From Bacteroidota bacterium (GTDB lineage: Bacteria > Bacteroidota > Bacteroidia > Flavobacteriales_F > PHOS-HE28), in the NCBI GenBank assembly GCA_014584605.1, contig JACTMO010000084.1, forward strand, positions 1-64,000: a stretch of 64,000 nt of DNA. Reading direction: 5' to 3'. Below are positions 60,819 to 64,000 of the stretch, one piece after another. The notes under the pieces were generated by a model. The model ran no database searches, had not been told where the DNA came from, and was given only the letters and a program-made list of their open reading frames with translations. The translations under genes and the position numbers were made by a program. Position 1 is the first letter of the stretch; every line of letters starts with the position of its first letter.

Positions 60819-61631
60819 ATGAACCGAACGTCCCTCCTCACCATCTCCCTGCTCACCGCCTGCGTCCTCCAGGCCCAGAAGGTCGATCCGCGGCACACCA
60901 ACTTCTACCGTGTCCCCGCTCCGGTCGAGAACGACGTCGTCCGCATCGAGTTCAAGGACCCCGTGGCCCAGATGGCGATGTGCAAGGTGCGCGTGGAGCT
61001 CACCAACAAGACCACGGACATCCTGATCATCAAAGCCTCGGAGATCGTCTTCACCGTGGGCGGCGCCACCTACACGCCCAAGGACCGCGACTTCGTGATC
61101 CGTCCCAACGACCGCATCAACCGCACCCTGGAGATCACCGGGGGCAACATGCACCACGATGCCTTCAGCATCAAGTTCGGCGGGGCCAGCCGTTTGCCGC
61201 GCAGCGAGGGCAAGGTGAAGGTCCCCGACTTCGACGTGCCGCCCAGCAAGAACAGCTTCACCGTGGGCGGCTTCGAGGTGAACCTGGTGAACATGGACAA
61301 GGAGACCGCCAAGACGGCGCTCAAGTTCAAGGTGGTGTACCGGGGAAGCAAGGTGGCGCTGGTGGATCCCAGCCGCACCGCCCTGCGCATCGAGTCGGGA
61401 CAGGAATTCGCCAACGCCAGCAGCAAGAGCAAGGAGGTGATCCTGCAGCAGGGCGAGGACGATGCCTTCACCGTGTACGGCGAGATCCCCGGCAAGATCG
61501 TGGACATGCAGTTCGCCAACATGAAGCTGGTGTGGAACGATGCCTTCCGCGAGGTGACGCCCAAGCCGTTCAGCATCGGTACGGTGGAGTTCGCGGTCGA
61601 CCCCGGCCTCACCGAGGGGAAGAACCGTTGA
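60819..61631 (+). CDS. Secreted hypothetical protein (270 aa)
   Basis: Signal peptide (MNRTSLLTISLLTACVLQAQ), then a beta-rich soluble body: VDPRHTNFYRVPAPVENDVV, MCKVRVELTNKTTDILIIKA, KDRDFVIRPNDRINRTLEIT, NSFTVGGFEVNLVNMDKETA, EVILQQGEDDAFTVYGEIPG. The pattern of alternating strands with short charged turns suggests one or two Ig-like domains. I do not recognise the family. It is divergent from the MacAB-type operon. Confidence 0.75.
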   Translation: MNRTSLLTISLLTACVLQAQKVDPRHTNFYRVPAPVENDVVRIEFKDPVAQMAMCKVRVELTNKTTDILIIKASEIVFTVGGATYTPKDRDFVIRPNDRINRTLEITGGNMHHDAFSIKFGGASRLPRSEGKVKVPDFDVPPSKNSFTVGGFEVNLVNMDKETAKTALKFKVVYRGSKVALVDPSRTALRIESGQEFANASSKSKEVILQQGEDDAFTVYGEIPGKIVDMQFANMKLVWNDAFREVTPKPFSIGTVEFAVDPGLTEGKNR

Positions 61632-61651
61632 CGCGGACGACCACCACAGTA

Positions 61652-61813
61652 GTGTGGTGGCCCCTAAATTCATTAACCATCTCCGCCCCTCTTTCGCCTT
61701 CCTGCCGCGTTGGAACATTTCGCCGTAGCGCCCGCTACACCGTGCATGTTCCGCCTTGCATGAAGACGAAATAGGGGCAGATCTTCAGTTAACCAACTTA
61801 GGGGCCCCCACAC
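61652..61813. repeat. Palindromic dispersed repeat, copy B, with outer inverted repeats
   Basis: The core (61679-61790) matches copy A at 35487-35609. Here the palindrome extends outward: GTGTGGTGGCCCCTAAATT and the TTAACC next to it on the left are mirrored by GTTAACC and AACTTAGGGGCCCCCACAC on the right. The whole 160-bp unit is thus a nested imperfect palindrome with a central GTAGCGCCCGCTAC hairpin. No coding capacity. Looks like a MITE-type element or a large structured RNA. Confidence 0.75.
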
Positions 61814-61952
61814 TGGGAGCCGGCACGGACCTTGGCGATGCCTTCGTGATCCCTGCACCAAGGACGGCTGGACGGACGGAGCATCGGCCGGTCCGTGCTC
61901 CTACGGTCCAAGCTCCCATGGCCGTGAGGACGGGTCCCCGGGGGCTGCGGCT

Positions 61953-62066
61953 CTATGCGCTGGCGTTGTACGCCGTCATCATCAGCAGCAAGAGCCCCAG
62001 GGCCACGGCCAGGCAGACCCCTATCGCCAGGTCGAAGAAGCGTTCCACAAGCCGGCGGCGTTCCAT
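61953..62066 (-). CDS. Very small single-span membrane peptide, doubtful (37 aa)
   Basis: MERRRLVERFFDLAIGVCLA begins a 37-residue frame with a basic N-terminus and one membrane span (about 12-31) ending LLMMTAYNASA. The positive-inside arrangement is sensible for a real peptide, but there is no homology evidence. Confidence 0.35.
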   Translation of the reverse strand: MERRRLVERFFDLAIGVCLAVALGLLLLMMTAYNASA

Positions 62067-62587
62067 GGCCCTGCGGCACCGCCCCTCCCGGGTGCGGCAG
62101 CGACACGAAGCAGGGACCACGCCGGGCCTTTGCGCAAGCCCGGTCGATTGAACGGGCGGTGCACCGAGCGAACGGCAGGGGCACCACACTACAACATCAT
62201 ACCATTTCGCATTAAGGCGTAGGCTAAAGGTGCGAAGGGTTTTTTCGCTGGACGATACGACGTGGTCGTTGCAACGCCGAAGGCGTAGACCGCAGGGAGT
62301 GAAACTACCGAGGGCCGGTGCTACGGAACGATCACGACCTTAGTGCGAAGTAGTATCACTTTCTCGCGCTTCCACCGGCTCACCTCCACCTCGGGAGGGG
62401 TCCTCAGCACATGGCACGGACAGGTGCGGTTGCCTGCGTCATCGTCCACGATCGGCCCTGATCACCATCCGTTCGCTGCGCACGGACCGGACGAAATGCA
62501 TCCGTCCCCGGCGATGCACGGCAACTGCGCCGGGCCTCGTTCCATGCCGCCGACGGCCCATCCCGGGCCACCGGCCCCCCCCCAATG

Positions 62588-62613
62588 AAAAAGCCATCCG
62601 AAGATGGCTTTTT
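62588..62613 (-). terminator. Intrinsic terminator after tRNA-Asp
   Basis: Perfect 11-bp stem AAAAAGCCATC / GATGGCTTTTT with tetraloop CGAA; the minus-strand reading gives a stem with tetraloop TTCG followed by a T-run, directly downstream of the tRNA gene. Confidence 0.88.
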
Positions 62614-62617
62614 CCAG

Positions 62618-62691
<74 letters not shown>

Positions 62692-62767
62692 GACTGACCC
62701 CGCCTTTCGGCGAAGCGGGTGCAAATGTACAGCCCGGGGCCAAGTTTGCAAGGGCCTGCCGGAAAGC

Positions 62768-63691
62768 TCAGTACAGACGCGATCGTTTCGTGAGGAACTC
62801 CAGCAGCACCGGGCCGTATCCGGCGTTGATGTCGGCCTCCACCAGGTCGATCCGGTACTGTCCGCACCGCAGCTTCAGCCGGTGCCAGCGCTCGGCCACG
62901 GCCTGGCGGTAGCCCTCGCGCACCTCGGCGGCGTGCGCTTTCACCTGGGCACCGGTCTCCACGTCCACAAAAGTGTACGGCCGGTCCTTCAGGTCCAGTT
63001 CCAGCTCGCGCCGGCGGTCCACCACGTGGAACACGATGAGGTCGTGCTTGTTGAAGCGCAGGTGCTGCAAGGCATCGAAGACCTCGTCCTCGCGGCCCGC
63101 ATCCTCCAGCATGTCGCTCAGCACCACCACCAGGCTGCGGCGATGGGCCCTCCGGGCGATGTCGTGCAGGGCCTCCACCAGGCCCGTGCGATGGCCGCGG
63201 GCCGGTGCATCGGCTGCCAGCAGCCGTTCCAGGTGCCAGGTGAGGTGGCGCAGGTGCACGGCGTTGCTGCGGGCCTCCTCGGAGAGGTCCACGGCCTCCC
63301 GGAACACGGTGAGCCCCACGGCATCGCGCTGCTTGCGCAACAGCTGGATGAAGGCCGCAGCTGCATGCACGGCGAACTCCACCTTGTTGAACTCCTGCGC
63401 TTCGCCCCTGGCCGGGTAGTACATGGAGGAGGAGGCGTCGAGCACCAGCTGGCAGCGTAGGTTGGTCTCCTCCTCGTACCGCTTCACGAACAGCTTGTCC
63501 GTACGGGCGTACAGCTTCCAGTCCAGGTGGCGCGTGCTCTCCCCGCTGTTGTACGCCCGGTGCTCGGCGAACTCCACGCTGAAGCCGTGGAAGGGGCTCT
63601 TGTGCAGGCCGGCGAGGAAACCCTCCACCACCTGGCGTGCCTTGAACTCAAGGGCCGAAAGCGCCTGGATCTGCTGCTGGTCGATGGGCAT
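62768..63691 (-). CDS. DUF58-domain protein
   Basis: 307 residues. The DUF58 core lies at about 45-95 (FAEHRAYNSGESTRHLDWKL, LFVKRYEEETNLRCQLVLDA), with a vWA-type metal-site motif DASSSMYYP directly after it, and then SLVVVLSDMLEDAGREDEVF. Such proteins occur in MoxR ATPase/Bat clusters that act as chaperone-like systems for envelope or metal-enzyme assembly. The MoxR ATPase gene would be expected adjacent, but neighbours here are tRNA-Asp and thioredoxin. Starts at MPIDQQQIQAL. Confidence 0.9.
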   Translation of the reverse strand: MPIDQQQIQALSALEFKARQVVEGFLAGLHKSPFHGFSVEFAEHRAYNSGESTRHLDWKLYARTDKLFVKRYEEETNLRCQLVLDASSSMYYPARGEAQEFNKVEFAVHAAAAFIQLLRKQRDAVGLTVFREAVDLSEEARSNAVHLRHLTWHLERLLAADAPARGHRTGLVEALHDIARRAHRRSLVVVLSDMLEDAGREDEVFDALQHLRFNKHDLIVFHVVDRRRELELDLKDRPYTFVDVETGAQVKAHAAEVREGYRQAVAERWHRLKLRCGQYRIDLVEADINAGYGPVLLEFLTKRSRLY

Positions 63692-63921
63692 GGGGCGGTC
63701 GGGCTATTCCCTCGCGTGGTTCAGTCCGCCGTGGGGCAGGTGTCCGCGCGGCAAGCGCACAGCATGCTGCGCGTCGTGCGCGCACGGGCGCAGTGAGGCA
63801 ACAGGTCCGTGCAGGTCCTTCAGCCGGGTCATTCCCTGGGTCGCCTTCGCCCGCCCGTGAGCTGCGGTTCCGGAACCGCCGGCCCAAGGGTCGCGCCGTG
63901 CGGTCGCATGCGGCCCTGCGC

Positions 63922-64000
63922 TCAGGCCAGCTGCCCTTCGAGCTTCTGGGCCAGCGTGGTCTTGGGAACGGCGCCCACCGCACGGTCCACCACCTCGCCG
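63922..64000 (-). CDS. trxA: Thioredoxin, C-terminal end (cut by the window edge)
   Basis: Minus-strand frame reading GEVVDRAVGAVPKTTLAQKL and five further residues to a TGA at 63922-63924. This is the typical C-terminal helix region of thioredoxins (G-x-x-VG-x-xPK-x-x-L). The active-site CGPC part lies outside the window. Too short for certainty but the pattern is characteristic. Confidence 0.75.
   Translation of the reverse strand, partial: GEVVDRAVGAVPKTTLAQKLEGQLA

Larger units (their letters stand above)
61632..62617. other. 986-bp intergenic region
   Basis: Contains copy B of the palindromic dispersed repeat with its outer inverted repeat (61652-61813), a doubtful 37-residue membrane peptide (61953-62066), and the tRNA-Asp terminator. 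The part from about 62200 to 62560 has a run of six T and short hairpins but no RNA gene or protein I can identify. Confidence 0.5.

Overview
The window is GC-rich chromosomal DNA from a member of the Bacteroidota, most likely a high-GC Flavobacteriales-type lineage. Four things support this. Promoter-like boxes of the Bacteroidota form TAnnTTTG or TAnnTTCG sit just upstream of many genes. There is a type IX secretion (T9SS) plug protein, and there are secreted proteins with T9SS type A C-terminal domains. A single gene carries fused E1 alpha and beta dehydrogenase subunits. Family pairs typical of the phylum are present (PadR/PspC, YceI/DUF5777). The species cannot be named from sequence alone. 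Most of the window is dense core-type chromosome. No prophage, CRISPR array, rRNA operon or intact insertion sequence was found apart from one RAYT-like transposase at the left edge.

Layout. 0.1-5.3 kb: RAYT-like transposase, a methylmalonyl-CoA mutase with small and large subunits fused and three in-frame heptanucleotide repeat tracts, SlyD-like FKBP, FtsB/DivIC-like protein. 5.4-12.5 kb: delta-1-pyrroline-5-carboxylate dehydrogenase, a SulP transporter plus beta-carbonic anhydrase pair, ApaG, a T9SS-sorted beta-propeller protein, the T9SS plug protein. 12.5-13.4 kb: gene-poor stretch with a hairpin, a partial copy of a tRNA 3' end, and tRNA-Ser(CGA). 13.5-16.6 kb: a co-directional envelope cluster of two cytochrome-like lipoproteins, an OB-fold protein, YceI and a DUF5777 barrel. 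16.6-21.7 kb: a six-gene leftward run of cysteine dioxygenase-like protein, PAS histidine kinase, response regulator with a Crp-type output, small membrane protein, tandem universal stress protein and site-2 protease with CBS domains. 21.8-29 kb: citrate synthase, succinate-semialdehyde dehydrogenase-like enzyme and small secreted or HD-domain proteins.

29-38 kb: fused 2-oxoacid dehydrogenase E1, a lysyl-endopeptidase-like protease with a repeat-bearing C-terminal module, a DCC protein and an agmatinase-family enzyme (overlapping), a gap with a palindromic dispersed repeat, and the PadR-PspC operon. 38-49.9 kb: GT39-like membrane protein, EttA, overlapping hisS-hutH-hydrolase, TonB-like protein, TerC, DUF4159 protein, RsmE and another polytopic membrane protein. 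50-56.3 kb: a secreted-protein neighbourhood with a protein sharing the protease's C-terminal module, an S74 tail-fibre-type protein, a beta-lactamase-fold hydrolase, a T9SS cargo protein, and a repeat protein built from 24 units of about 12 residues in two blocks of 12. 56.3-60.7 kb: a complete MacAB-type ABC exporter operon. 60.8-64 kb: secreted protein, second copy of the palindromic repeat, tRNA-Asp(GTC) with terminator, DUF58 protein and the C-terminal end of a thioredoxin.

The strongest leads for undescribed biology are the 24-unit DVKA repeat protein, the NDRD-repeat C-terminal module shared by two secreted proteins, the palindromic dispersed repeat, the heptamer tracts inside the mutase gene, and the cysteine dioxygenase-like protein whose second iron-ligand histidine position is tyrosine.
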